A stretch of DNA of 64,000 nucleotides from Plectosphaerella cucumerina (taxonomy: Eukaryota; Ascomycota; Sordariomycetes; Glomerellales; Plectosphaerellaceae), in contig JAGPXD010000006.1 of the NCBI GenBank assembly GCA_020746995.1, forward strand, positions 992,001 to 1,056,000, in the 5' to 3' direction. Below the pieces are notes generated by a model. It searched no databases and had not been told where the DNA came from. It saw only the letters and a list, made by a program, of their open reading frames with translations. The translations under genes and the position numbers were made by a program. How positions within the stretch are numbered: the first letter of the stretch is position 1; the number at the start of each line of letters is the position of its first letter. Of the stretch, positions 21,154 through 32,964 are shown one piece after another.

Positions 21154-23649
21154 ATGGACCCTCCCGACCAGGTGTTGGAACATGAGGAGACGTTAAACAC
21201 GTACCCTTCTCCTGACCCAGACGGCCAACATGAAGCGGGTTCCTTCTTCGGCACCGACATCAGTCAACGCGATGCACCCCAGTCCGAATTGTCAAACCAC
21301 GGCGAAGCCGAAGCACCACATGGCGCAAGCGTTGAGGAGCTCCAGCTGGCCGCTCAACTTGGGCAGGATCTGGCTGCTGAGCCCATGATTTCCATGGCCG
21401 ACCCCGGCATCAAGTTCGATGATGCGACCCTTCGGACAATCATGCCGCATCCAGATGATCCAGCGTTGAGACACATCCCCCATCCTATTCAGCATCCCGC
21501 ACGCACTTACATCGCCGGTGACTCTGCCCCGACCCCTCCGCAGGCGGTCCCTCCGCCGCAGCCACCAATGACGCTTGGCCAGAGCCTAGGCCAGTCACTC
21601 ACGACTTCACACGAAGACACAACACCACCAAGGAAGCGATCCAAGGTGTCCCGCGCCTGTGACGAGTGTCGGCGCAAGAAGGTCAAGTGTGATGCACATA
21701 CAGACACTGGTGATACGCCGTGCTCAAACTGCAAACGATCGTCCCAACGCTGTTCCTTCAGCCGCATACCACAGAAACGAGGGCCTAGCAAAGGGTATGG
21801 CCACCCCGTTGCCAAAGTACATCACACCTGCTGATAACATTTCAGCTACATCAAGGAGCTCGCAGATCGAATTAATAGTATTGAAGGCCGTCTCGGAGAC
21901 AACGCTGGTGAGTAGCGGCGCCCAGGTGTACGGTGTGGGTGCATTTTTCTCATCGTTTACAGGTTTCAGTCAAGCACCCGGACCTGGAGATGAAGTTGGG
22001 AGGAAGAGAACATTTTCAAGTGTGTCTAATGGAGAGCTTAACGCACCCACAGACACTCGGGCGTCTGCCATGGCCTGGAGCACCGAGCTTCAGCCCACGG
22101 CGCCTTCATCGTCAACGCCCGAAAGGCCAATCAACACATATCAAACCAATGGACTTGCCCCGAGGCCGATCAGCCTCAAGCCGGATACACCGCCAAAGCC
22201 TGCCGTGACAGTGTTGGATGGCATGTCAGGCGATCTTCCTGAACTTTCACAGCCCCGGGATCTCGACGAAGATTTATTCAACGGGTATGTCCACGGCTGA
22301 CCTGTTATTGCACCGAGCCATACAGGATCATACTAACATTTTTGGGTGCAATTCAGGTACATGGCCATCATACACCCGTACCTCCCAATTCTGCCTGCCA
22401 GCAAAGCGCGGCTACAGGTTTATCTGGCGCAGTGTTCAGGCATGCTTCGCGAGGCTTTTCTCGAAGCACTGGCTGGGACCCTGCACTCCTTTCCCTCCTT
22501 CACCTCTACCACATCGGGCGATGTCGGACTAGCCAAGAAAATGCTAGTGGAATGGGAGCTTAATGACGACGCCCCACGAACTCAGGCTGCTCACATTGTC
22601 CATCTACAGACCATTCTGCTTCTGCTGATTGAGGCAGACGTGCGACCTGCGGGCAGCGCTGATACACAGAAGGAGTCTCTGTTAGGCAGAGCCGTCGGGA
22701 CAGCATGGGCGCTCAGGCTTCACCTCTCGCGCGCTGAAGCCACTGCCGATACCGATCCTGACGCTGACGTCCACATACGAGTAAGGCTCTGGTGGTCTCT
22801 CGTCATTCTTGATCGCTGGAACGCAATCTCCATGGGCACCCCGACCATGACCCACAGGCAAGCCGCAGTCGTCCAGCCGGGGGTCTCAGCAATCATTGGA
22901 GAAGTCCCTTGGCTGCTTCTTCGTAAGACCCGCTATCCTGTATCACTGTGTCGCCAGTGTCGTTTTACTGACCGATCCGGCGAATGATAGGCTTGTCAAA
23001 GGTCATGGACCGCATCGCCGACGTGCTGGCGGTCCTTCAGAAGGCGGTCAGTTCGAACAGCGAGGCTGAGAGGGCTCTTGCTCCGTTTCTGAACGACTAC
23101 ATCGAGAACTTCCGGGAAGACCTCCCTGATCACGTCGACCCGTTGACATACCCCGTTGTCCATCTTACATACTGGCACTGCCGGCTCGTCGCATACCTTC
23201 TCGACGAATCGGCCGGGCCCCTAGATGTCATCTGGCCATGCCGCGAGATGGTATCCCTTCTTGCGGTGGTCCCCCAGCTCTCTAGTCCCTTTCAACATCA
23301 TTTCCGAGCCCTCGCCATGCTCGCATTGGCCGACTTAAGCCGAATCGACAAGACGAGGGAGGAGGCTGGCCAGCTCATGGCGGATTTGCGACACCTGCCA
23401 GTGCCTACAAACTCATGGAATGACCTCGTTGGGGACCGTTTCATGGACATTTTGGCACAGGCTGGGAAAGAGCAGCTGGCTGAAGTTGCCGCATCGTCAT
23501 CCTCGGTCGTCGAGTCCGAGTCCGACAAGCATACCGACGCCGCGCCGAAACCTCCCCAGCCAGACGGCAAGGGTGTGGGCTTCGACCAACGGCGGATTCT
23601 CACAGCGGGCTACTTCAGGTTCATACGGACGATAGGCCTGCAGTCATGA
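21154..23649 (+). CDS. Zn2Cys6 transcription factor, RGT1-like
   Basis: A nuclear regulator of the Gal4 class. The model is join(21154..21794, 21846..21907, 21963..22284, 22357..22922, 22991..23649), 749 residues. The zinc cluster is SRACDECRRKKVKCD...PCSNCKRSSQRC (Cys spacing 2-6-10-2-6), followed directly by PQKRGPSKGYIKEL. KRGPSKGY after the cluster is characteristic of the Rgt1 group, which represses or activates hexose transporter genes according to glucose in yeast. A coiled stretch (ELADRINSIEGRLG) follows, then the middle homology region beginning YMAIIHPYLPILP and including RLWWSLVILDRWNAISMGTP, typical of the fungal_trans domain. The exon joins are well supported by frame. The target genes cannot be told from the sequence. 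It is convergent with the copper-fist factor. Confidence 0.88.
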
Positions 23650-24188
23650 GAGCCCTGCCTTCCTCCTCCTCATCTCCTTCCTAGGCCGGCTAGTCGCCGC
23701 GACTTGTGTAAATGAATATCAATCATGCTTCTATTCTCGTCTCCTCATGCCACCCACCACTCTGACCGTGGGATGGCTTTCTAATTTCGAACGATGGTTC
23801 TAAGCCACCATGCCAGCTCTACGTCGCAAGTAGCCTGCCTGTTTTCCTATGTATATGCGTTTTCGCCATCGGACAAGACCCCAACCTGTCAGATGGGGAG
23901 TTTTGAAAATGTGGTAGGCAAGGACAAAAAAATTGCCCCGAAAATGGAAACATCTGGCGATGGAACGTTGTGCAAAATAAGATTCAAAAAGCCCGCCATG
24001 CGCGAAACAATGCTGTGTCAAACCCCCGACTTCCGCCCCGTGAGAAATGGGGAACCCCGCCGCCCTATGCCAGACCGTGTGCATGCGCCGTGTTGCGCCG
24101 TCCTCATGTAAAATAAAGTGTGTCGTTCATATCCATCCAGCGGCGCTTGCCACCACCGCGAGGATGGGTCGTGGTGACCCGAGGCTGT
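23650..24188. other. Convergent 3' intergenic region, Zn2Cys6 / copper-fist genes
   Basis: A 539 bp space between two stop codons. Composition is ordinary and no AT island, gene or repeat is seen. Confidence 0.5.
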
Positions 24189-25664
24189 TTATGAAACGCC
24201 CCAGGCTTCGGTTCCAATGGCAGCGCCATCTGCCGATTCACTGTAGGCGTTGATGCCGTCATTGAACTGTTGCCCCCAGAACAATGGATCATTGTCGAAG
24301 TTTAGCGAGCCAGGAGCGGCAGGTCCTGCTTCGTCGAAGGTGGCAGAAACCCCGAACTTGGGGCCAGTCGAGTTCTTGACGAAGCTGTCGTAGTCGATGC
24401 TCGTCAGGTCGGCGGCGCCGTGATAGAGGTGACCAGACCGGATGAAGCCAGTGGTGTCGGCCGTACTGAAGCCGTCGTAGTCGACATCCCCGGGAATGAA
24501 GCTGTCTTCGACCTCGGATACCTCGCCCGAGGTTGACGTAGTGGCTGCCAACGTGGGCGCTTGCTCGGAGCCGTTGCCGTAGTCAAACATGCCATTGAAA
24601 CTCTGGCTGCAGGTGTTGCCGTAGCTTGACGGAGCGAAGTTGTCGTGCTTGTCAGCCAGTTCGATGTGGCTCCAGTCGACAGAGGCGCTGCTGAGGCCGG
24701 CGCTGAAGATGGGTCCATCCTGCTCCGGATAGGCAGAGCCGCTGAAGAGGTCGAATGAGCTGTTTGGCATGTAGGCGGGATACTCGATGCCGGAAAGGTC
24801 CAATGGGGTAAGGTGGCCGTGAAGATGGTGAAGCCCCGATGAGCCACTGAGAAGCGGCGAGGCAGCCTCGGACTTGACGCGGCGCTGCTCAGCGATGCCC
24901 ATGATCCGGGTGTTGCTCAGAGCATCACGGTGAGTCGGGTCGATGAGGCGGTCCGGGGAACTGTTGTCCAGGCTGCTGGTGCTGTGCATAGAGTTGACGC
25001 GACCGAGCTGGTACAGTCCTGGCTTCGGGCCGAGCTTGTTGTGCTTGTGGATGGGCTTGTAGTTGCCGTGCTTGTCAAAGGTCAGGGGTCCGTCGGAGTG
25101 GACAGTGTTGGCGCGGCGTCGTCTGACTGGCGGTCTCGGTCTCGGGGGAAGGGCGTCTTTCTCCTCGACGTCCTTGTCGGCCGTAACCTCGGGCACGGTG
25201 TCGAGCCCAGACTCCTTCTTGTGACTGCAGGTGCAGCGACCGCCATGGTTGCAGCAGCACGTCTCTGTGAGAGCAAGTCGCAGTCAGTATACGAGCCGTT
25301 TGACAGGGCCGTCATGCGACCGAGGGGTGCCGGTACGGACCTCGATGGCCCTCCAGAGTAGGCTGCAGATGGGCGCATTTGCTCGTCTTTTCTCCGCAGT
25401 CGCACTTGACATGGGCGGCGCGAGACTTGCGCATAGAGCGACAGTGTTGGCACTGAGAGACGGGGCGGCCCTTTTTGTTGATGTGCTGCAAGGGACGGTC
25501 TGGCGGGAGGAAGAAGAAGCAGCACCAAGTCAGTGACAGACCTCTCTCGAGCGAGCGCGGTGCTCCTGGGACCAGATGGAGCGCTTACCGGCGTGCTGGC
25601 AGTTGCTCACACGATGGCCCCGAACGCAGGCTTCGCAAGCCCACTTCTCCCCGTCAATCAGCAT
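24189..25664 (-). CDS. Copper-fist transcription factor (Ace1/Haa1/Cuf1 class)
   Basis: The model is complement(join(24189..25264, 25341..25499, 25589..25664)), 436 residues. The N-terminus MLIDGEKWACEACVRGHR is the copper-fist signature, with Cys pairs, the RGHR and KKGRP DNA-contact motifs, CQHCRSMRKSRAAHVKCDCG and a Cys-rich CCCNHGGRCTCSH. These Cys/His positions bind zinc and a Cu(I) cluster in the family. The rest is Ser/Asp/Gly-rich and acidic, plausible as an activation region, without the repeated Cys-rich motifs of Mac1-type copper sensors, so whether it senses copper or acts in weak-acid stress like Haa1 cannot be decided. The start Met begins the domain itself, as is normal for this family. 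Donor 2 is GTCCGT, less usual; the rebuilt domain supports it. Upstream lies 4.1 kb without genes. Confidence 0.9.
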
Positions 25665-25884
25665 GGCAGGAAGCACGTGTGGTGTGGCGGGTTGGTCGAG
25701 GAATGGATGCGAGTTGCCGCGGTGGGAAGCGGCAACGACACGACACGACGACGGCGAGAGGGCGGGCGGGATTGTAAGAGGAGACGTCGAGGCAGGGCGG
25801 CGGAGTCGATGTCAAAAGTCGATTTGCTGGGTGTGACGAATGCGCGAGGCGCTGGAAATTGGCTTTGTCCGTCCGAGTGTGCGC

Positions 25885-26045
25885 TTGGAGGGGGGCGCCT
25901 GGGGGGGGGCCTGGGGCGGGCTTCAAGTTTGGGCGGGACCTAGTAGTCTCGGAGAAGTGGGTAGGAAGGTAGTGTATGTAGGTAAAGTAATTGTAGGCAA
26001 GTTGAAGCGGCGGACAGGCGGGCGGCGGGCGGGCGGCAGGTGGGA
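25885..26045 (+). promoter_or_regulatory. G-run clusters with quadruplex potential
   Basis: Two blocks of closely spaced G-runs on the + strand: about 25888-25920 (including a run of nine G) and about 26015-26043 (GGCGGGCGGCGGGCGGGCGG-like). They lie 220-380 bp upstream of the copper-fist start codon, on the template strand of that gene. Quadruplex formation is inferred from sequence only. Confidence 0.45.
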
Positions 26046-26777
26046 TTAAACCGGAATGCCTTGGTGAGTAGGGTAAAGGTAATGTAATAAGGTAGGTCAA
26101 GTACAGGTAATAGGCAGTCCTGTCGGTCGGACCAAGACCCCAGATGGAGGGGAGGCACACTTGGTACCTATTCGTACTAATTAGACCTACACGTGGGGCG
26201 CTGGCGCAGAGAGACGATTCACAGTGTTCACTTCAATTCAAGTGTCGTGACGCCTTTTCCCCAGTGCTGAGATCAACCCACACATACCCTGGCTTGCCTG
26301 GTTTTCCCTGCGCCGAGCGAGTCGCGCGAGAGAACAGGGAAGAGAGGGCGAGTGGGAGAGGGGCGGGGGCGAGGGCGAGGGTGAGGAGGGTCAGGACGGG
26401 AATCCCAAGACAGGGCGCGGCATCGGAGTGACCAAGATGGAGGAAGCTGAGAGCGGGATGCCCACGCCGCACTGAACGAGAAGGGGGACGTGGAGGGGGA
26501 TGGGGGGGGCTGGTTTGGTGGGGAGAATGGCAGGTCCCCAAGTTGGTCGTTGTCGGCACGAGAAGAAGCGGACTCTGGAGGGGCCGAGCTACCTTAGGTG
26601 CTTCTAGGTAGTTTCAAGGCGACGAGGGGCATGGTGACTGTCAGACTGTCTAAGTATTTGTATGGGCTGGGTGGCCAGAAACCAAGGTCCGTCCTGGCCG
26701 TGAGAACCTGTTGAAAAAAATTGTGCAGACAAAGTCGGAAAACTCCCCGAAAAAAAAAAGACAGTGAGTAGTCCACA

Positions 26778-26796
26778 CCCCCCCCCCCCCCCCCCC
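26778..26796 (+). repeat. Homopolymer run of 19 C
   Basis: Nineteen consecutive C on the + strand, followed by CT-rich sequence and preceded 20 bp away by an A10 run (26750-26759). Such runs are unstable and error-prone in assembly. Confidence 0.9.
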
Positions 26797-29700
26797 TCCT
26801 CCTGGGCCAGACAAGCCCGGAGTGGGAGCGCCATGCGAAGGCGGTTTGGCCCTGGGGCCGGCGCCCCGACGACGGTGGAGAGCTCAGAAAGGGTCGCGCG
26901 CTTCGCCTTTCTCCGGCTAAGGAGGAGGAGGAGGCTTGGGAGGGTGGGGTGAGCAGCCGGGCAAAGGTCGGGCGGGAATGAAAGCAGAAGCCGAAGAGCA
27001 GGCGAAGGCGAGAGCAAGGATGTTGGGAGACGGTCCTTCTGACTCGGCTTTGGCTCGACCTGGCTAGCGTCAAGCGTCTGCTGGGCTTGGAGTTTTGGGG
27101 CTTGGGCCTTGGGACAGTCACGGTGTCACCAGTGTCCACGGCCGGGTGCTGCCTCTGCCAGCGGCCCCTGGACGAGCGGGTGGGCGGGCGGGTCCGGCTT
27201 CTTGGGGCCCGTCTCTCATCTTGTCCTCGGTCTTTTTGACTAATGGCAGTTGTCATGCCTCGGGGTCTCTCGTCTTTGTCTGGCGGCACAGCGAAAAGCC
27301 GTGTCTTCAACCTTCGAGGGAAAATGAGTTGCCGCACCAAGAGTCAGTCAGATGATGACATACATTTCCCGAAATCTTGTCCTCGTACCGGGACGGGAGG
27401 AATAGGAAGCTGGAGGGAAGGAGGGCGGCTTCCAAGCTGTCCGGCACGCCACACAGCGGGCAGAGTCGGCCAGCCGTGACCGAATGGGAGCAGAACTGCA
27501 TCGAGCACACCCTTGACACCGTGACCCCATGGCCGATGAAATGTGCACCACACTGGCAGAAAAGAGGGGGTGGGGGTTATCAGCGATCGATCCGCGATGT
27601 GATAATACCACCAGTAAGTCCTCGACCTGACTGGGTACCCTGCCTTGCCTGCCAAAGCCTGGGTGCACAAAACGTGAGAGGAGCTCCCTCACGTAACAAT
27701 TGTGCACACATGCATCGGCGTGCTTACTTGGGCGTGACTGTACGAGGAAGCGGGCAGCAGTATGGTGAGCAGGCGGGCGGCTGCCAGTGCAGGTGGTCAT
27801 GATGACCTGTCGCTCCATGGCTGACAACCGTCTCGGAAAGGAAGTTGATGCCACGACTTCAAGCCTGGGCTGGCCTGCGTTGATCGGCCCTTTGAAGCAC
27901 CATTTCATGAAGTGGGGGGTAGGTAGCCATCGAATACGCGAGCGTGACTCGTCGAGGCTTGTCCAATATTAGCACCATCGCCAGTTTCGCCGGAGGTTTT
28001 TCCGTGAGATCAGCCGCCCAGCGGTAACCGCCTGAGGGCGACAGAGGTGGACGGCGGACGCTCTAAAGACTCCGATGTTAGGGCGACCACCAGCACTTGC
28101 ATAACCAGGAGGGGCACGATTGCGGGGGAAGATCCTGGATTCAATTCAATCAATTCACTTACTTGAGTCTCCTACAGTACCTAGTGGCTGGAGCCCAGGC
28201 ACGCCAGGCCAGCGGCCGCCATGCAACTCCTCCCACCCAACCTCCGAGCCTACATTCCCATGGAACATGGCGGGATTGCTCGAGTGCTGCCCTGAACTGG
28301 CCGCTCACCCGCCGAAGCTGGCTGGGCATGCCTGGCATGCCAAGAAAGCTCGCGGTTGTCCGTCCCTCGCCTTAGGTAAAATCGTCAAACCCTGGCAACG
28401 TCGGATACTGCGGTCCCCACAGCCTCATTGAACACGGCGCCTGAGCCGAATAGGAAAGTCCCACGACCTGCTCTTCCGTCCCCTTCATCTTCGCCTTCAC
28501 CTTCGCGTGTGGTCCGAGTGGTCGGCCGGTCGGGCCCCTCAACCGTCGTGCAGTCCATCAGCCTCTCCGCCAGATTCAACGAATACAACACCTGCGTGTT
28601 GCTCAATTGTATTCGACGGCCCGAAGATCGCCAGGACGGGAGTGCTGCTCGGCTACCGCAGCCGAAAAGGTCGGAAACATGCGATGCCGTCCCGGCGCGT
28701 CGGAGCCCGGCGCCAAATCGTGACAGAGGGCGCGAGAGAGCGGACTCGGATGGGAGGAGAGCTTGGACAGGGGGCGCACTCTGCACAGTGCGTCCATCTC
28801 CTCTGTTTTGCGCCCTTGAGCTCCACTGCCAGTGGGAGCTTGCTGACTGAGCCTGACGGAAGGACAGCGAGCTCCAGTGGACTGGGTCGGCCTGGAAAAT
28901 TTCTCTCCTTCACCAAATGCCCAACCATCGTCTCTTCATACTTTCCCTCGGGAAGCAACTCTTCAACAACAAACAGGCCTCCGTCTACACGGTAGCATCC
29001 TTGGGCACATCACACCCATCATATTCCTCAGCAGAACTGGCAGTATCTTCACCTCCATAGGGTACCTTCCCGTCACCCCGATCATCGGCCTACCGCGGAA
29101 AACACGCGAGTGCGTGCTCATATTCTCCCGCCGGCCCGCCCCAACGGTGCGTGGTAAGTATTATTCGTGATGCATCTCGAGTGAATGTGCACCCCTAGAA
29201 TAGCCAGCTATGTCACGCTCTGCGTGGCAAAGCGACCACGGCACCTTCAATGGTCGTCGGTTGCATGAATGTCTGGCATAGATCAACATAACCCGTTGCT
29301 GGGCACCTAGCCTGGAGAGACCGTATTGGACTTGAAGACAGGCTGGGAATCAGCTGAGGTTACAGACAACATGTGAATTCAGGGCATGTTTTCGCGTCTT
29401 GTCCTGCTAGAATTGGAGGGGCTCTACGCGCTCGTCGAGGGTTCCAGCCGTGTGTGGCGAGGCTCAAGGACCATCTTGTCCATCGCCCACATGTGCATGA
29501 CATTGGTTGGAAATGTCGTTGTCCCGTAGTCATCAGGTGTCCGCCCGGTGGTGTGTGTGTCAGGGGGCGATTGCGTCAGCCGGAGCTGAGCCGAGCCTCG
29601 GGGCGAGTTCCGGGGTGCACCTCCTAAACCATGACCGCCTCGGTACCGAAGCCAGATGGATGACATTGGACACCGACCACTGAACTCGCGATAGTCGTTA

Positions 29701-29810
29701 CACAGCATCTCTTTGCTATTGGCAACTTAACAACTACAGTCCCCCTATTATATGCACCCTTGATCTCTTGGTCCCTCGAAACAACTCCAGTTGCCGGGCG
29801 TACTTTAAAG

Positions 29811-31021
29811 ATGGCCAACGAACAGAGGTAACCCCATGTTCCTCCCTCGACGCCGCCGAGCCACGAGCGGTTGCTTGACCCCATAATGACTAACGAGGCT
29901 CGCCGGAAAGACCTGTGAACATTCTGTTCATCGGCGCAGGCGCCGTAGGATGCTTCTATGCGTCACGACTGCATCACGTCAGTCCCCTGCCCAGGCTATG
30001 GCTATCGTGGGCCCCAAGCTGACTCTGACCACAGCCGGAGCGCAACGTGTTCGTCTCGCTTGTTGCTCGATCAAACTACAAGGCAATCGTGGATGCAGGT
30101 GTGCAACTTGAAACCCATACTTTCGGAAACTATCTCTTCAAGCCCAAAGCCGTGTTCTCCTCTGTGCAGGCCGCTGCGGCTGCCTCCGCAGGCGAGGGCG
30201 GATCCGGCGGTATCACTTGGGACTACATCTTTGTCACCACGAAAGCTCTGCCTGACCGGTCCGATGATTCAGCCATCATCTCATCATTGGTGGCGCCTAC
30301 GTCCTGCATCGTCCTCATCCAAAACGGCGTGGGCGTCGAGGCCCCCTTCCGCAAAAGATTCCCCCTCAACCCCATAGTGAGTGCTGTCACCATCATCAGC
30401 GCCGAGCAGATATCGCCCGGGACTGTGCGTCAGAACCGGTGGACAAGGGTCAGCATCGGGCCTTACACAGATGGGCTCGGAACAGGTGATCCCAAGGTCT
30501 CACAAGGAGGAAGCCAGGCTGTCGAGCAGCTGGCCCTCTGGTGGGGTCCAGGCTGGGGCGCAATCCGCGACATTGACGCCCACGACGAGGTTGGCCTGCA
30601 GACAGTCCGATGGCACAAGCTGTGCATCAACTCGGCCTTCAACCCCAGCGCCGTGCTCAGTGGTGGAAGGGGAAATGCAGACATGGTCACTGACCCGGAG
30701 CTGCGCGAGCACGTCAGGGGCGTGATGGAGGAAATTCGGCACGCGGTGCCACGCATCCTTGGAAGGCCGTTCCCTGACAGCATGGCAACCCCGGACAAGA
30801 TCATCAAGAGCACGGAACGCAACACCGGCGCAAGGCCAAGTATGCTCCTTGACTGGGAGGCCGGGAGGCCACTTGAACTCGAGGTCATTCTGGGGAACCC
30901 GGTGAGGCTTGCGAGGGCCAAGGGCGTGGAAATGCCGCGGCTCCAGACCATGTACGCCTTGTTGAAGAGTGCCCAGGCATCGAGGGAGGCGAGACAGTCG
31001 GAAGCCAAGGGCAAACTCTGA
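29811..31021 (+). CDS. 2-dehydropantoate 2-reductase-like (ApbA/PanE family)
   Basis: The family reduces ketopantoate to pantoate with NADPH in coenzyme A synthesis, but fungi carry several paralogues of unknown substrate. The model is join(29811..29827, 29911..29977, 30035..31021), 356 residues. Exon 1 is only 17 nt; splicing at GGAAAG|ACC gives MANEQRPVNILFIGAGAVGC, a Rossmann GxGAxG NADP site at residues 13-18. Intron 1 has a CTAAC branch site. The N-terminal domain continues with VFVSLVARSNY, WDYIFVTTKALPD and VLIQNGVGVE; the C-terminal domain has the catalytic-lysine region TVRWHKLCINSAFNPSAVLSG and a late RPSMLLDWEAGRPLELEVILGNPV segment, both family hallmarks. The leader exon is the least certain part. 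Confidence 0.85.
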
Positions 31022-31383
31022 CGTAAAGCGAGAAAGATCAGTGCAGGCAGACGTCGTCTTTTGGACATCGGCATTAGACAAATGAAGTAGGGTTAGGCAA
31101 ATAGCCTTGTTCTTATCCACGTTATTTGCCCCATTTCGAGGTTGCTGCCAGATGCCCTGGATGATACACGTCAGCTACATGTGAAGCCCGCGCTGGCATG
31201 TCCTGGCTGCCGTTGAGGTGGTTTTGGCGTGGAGCCGGACTCACAACGTAGAATCGCGGCTGCAGGGGCAATTTGGGTCCATTTGCGACTCATACCGCTT
31301 AGTACTTCGTCAGTGGAGATTCTCACATCGCCCACGGCTCACTTGAACATCACATTTCCATCGGCATACCCACGACACGAACG
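31022..31383. other. Short intergenic region upstream of HEM4
   Basis: A 362 bp gap with the upstream 3' UTR and the HEM4 promoter. No island or further gene is seen. Confidence 0.5.
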
Positions 31384-32419
31384 ATGAGCGCTCCCACCGC
31401 CCCTTCCCCAGGCGTGCCTGTGTTTCTCCTCAAGACAAAGTCCAGCCCAGGCGATGCGTACGAAGACCTTTTCAGCCAACCCCGCGACCACCTCTCTTTT
31501 AGTCCCGCGTTTATACCCGTCTTGCAACACCACTTCGACGAGGAGGGTCTGGCATCAATCCGGTCGGCACTGCAAAACGGGCAAATCAGCTCGACCGATG
31601 TCTCCCGCTATGGAGGTCTCATTTTTACATCACAGCGGGCGGTAGAAGCATTCGCCAAAGTCGTTGAAGACGGCCAGCGAGGTAAGCGAGTCCCGGCCTA
31701 TTGTTTCGCGCGCGCGTACTATCTTGTCCACGCCCTCTCTTTTGCGCTCCAATACTAAGTTCATGGCCTCAGAGCATGGCGAGGGCTGGCCGAACCTCAG
31801 CAACGTCCCAGTCTACAGTGTTGGCCCTGCAACCACGCGTGCCCTCGCTGCGGTCAAGACGACCCCTCCTCTCGAGGTCGTTGGCTCCCACACTGGCAAC
31901 GGCGAAGCTCTCGCCGCGTTTATGCTCGATCACTACAACCCCCGCTACTCGCATCATGCGTCGAAGCCCGCCCTCCTGTTCATGGTCGGCGAGCAGCGGC
32001 GAGACATCATCCCCAAAACCCTCATGAGCCCTGCCCTACCCTCAGACAAACTAATTCAGGTTGACGAGGTACCTGTCTATGGCACAGGAGTCATGAAGTC
32101 ATTCCCTGCCGACTTCCAGGCGATGCTCGATGCGACGGCATCACAGCGAGCGCGATGGGTCGTCATATTTTCACCAACAGGGTGCGATGCCGCCCTCGAG
32201 CGGCTTTGCCTGTTGGATGAAAACACTGGTCGGGCAATCTCGCCGACTCAGCGAGAGGAGAGGAAGGAAAGATCGACCTATATAGCCACCATTGGGCCTA
32301 CCACGAGAGACCATCTCCGAGTGAACTTTGGGTTTGATCCGGACGTGTGTGCGGACACTCCTAGTCCGGAAGGCATCTTCCGAGGCATTGTCAAGTTCAT
32401 GGAGAACCTAGAGCGATAA
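31384..32419 (+). CDS. HEM4: Uroporphyrinogen-III synthase (HEM4)
   Basis: Cyclises hydroxymethylbilane to uroporphyrinogen III with inversion of ring D, the fourth step of heme synthesis, in the cytosol. The model is join(31384..31681, 31773..32419), 314 residues, slightly longer than yeast Hem4. Motifs include PVFLLKTKSSPGDAYED, the segment YGGLIFTSQRAVEAF with the conserved TS-R-AV, PVYSVGPATTRAL, GNGEALAAFM, LLFMVGEQRRDIIPKTL, WVVIFSPTGCDAAL and YIATIGPTTRDHL. The family is poorly conserved overall, but these blocks occur in the right order. The intron donor is GTAAGC, and the acceptor CTCAG restores the frame after Q-R. Convergent with the Whi5-like gene. Confidence 0.92.
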
Positions 32420-32964
32420 ACACGAGGTCCTGCATTCAACCTAGGGACCTGATGAGCAAAGCAGTGTTCAGCATCTCCATCGATGTCGCTTCTTGGACCA
32501 GCTGGTGATGAGATCGAGTGAGGGGGGTCACGGTCAATTTCGGCCCCGCATTCCAGACATGGTCTGGTCTGGTGTCAGATTGCCAAACCTGTAGGCAGCT
32601 AGGGACTCCACGGACATTGCACTTTACGCGAAAATGGCGCGACCATTCCAGTTAACTCGTCTGATTGGCTGATAAAACACGGTGGCACGAAAAGTCGCGC
32701 TACACGCAAACCTCCTAGGCAACCCGCCGACCCTGGCTCAGAGGGCGTCTGCAGCCAAAAAGTGTGACCATTCCAGAGGCCTTCTTCTGTACATTCCGTC
32801 CCTCATTCCGACATTACCAAATCCATCGTCCCGTGCAGAAGTAGAAAGTGCAGTAATCGCTCCCCAAAAAAAAAGTGTCTGTCCAGCAGACAGGCTAACG
32901 CAACGGTACCGTAAAGTGACTGGGCCACGTCCGTGGCCTCGTCTAAGGAATGTCGTCGCCGCGA
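32420..32964. other. Convergent 3' intergenic region HEM4 / Whi5-like gene
   Basis: The 545 bp hold both 3' UTRs. A short A-run (CCCCAAAAAAAAAG) lies near 32870. No gene or AT island is seen. Confidence 0.5.

Larger units (their letters stand above)
25665..29810. other. 4.1 kb gene-free divergent region between copper-fist and reductase genes
   Basis: This is the longest space in the window. Its open frames are Arg/Ser/Pro-rich, overlap on both strands and lack family resemblance or splice structure. The part near the copper-fist gene (25880-26470) is G-rich with many G-runs. It likely contains long leaders and control elements of the two divergent genes. An untranslated RNA or a fast-evolving small gene cannot be excluded. 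Confidence 0.5.

Noticed and set aside
21154..25664. Secondary-metabolite or nutrient-response gene cluster around the two regulators
   Set aside because: The flanking genes are a nucleoporin and a reductase-like gene; no synthase, transporter or P450 genes are present.
26594..27340. 248-codon Arg/Ser/Pro-rich open frame on the minus strand
   Set aside because: Low-complexity translation of GC-rich, homopolymer-containing DNA, with no domain, signal peptide or splice context; overlapping frames on both strands look alike.
28385..28995. Overlapping 130-160 codon frames on both strands
   Set aside because: Composition-driven, no conserved motifs, no plausible exon partners.
30463..31120. Two ~205-codon minus-strand frames
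   Set aside because: Antisense to the last exon of the ketopantoate-reductase-like gene.
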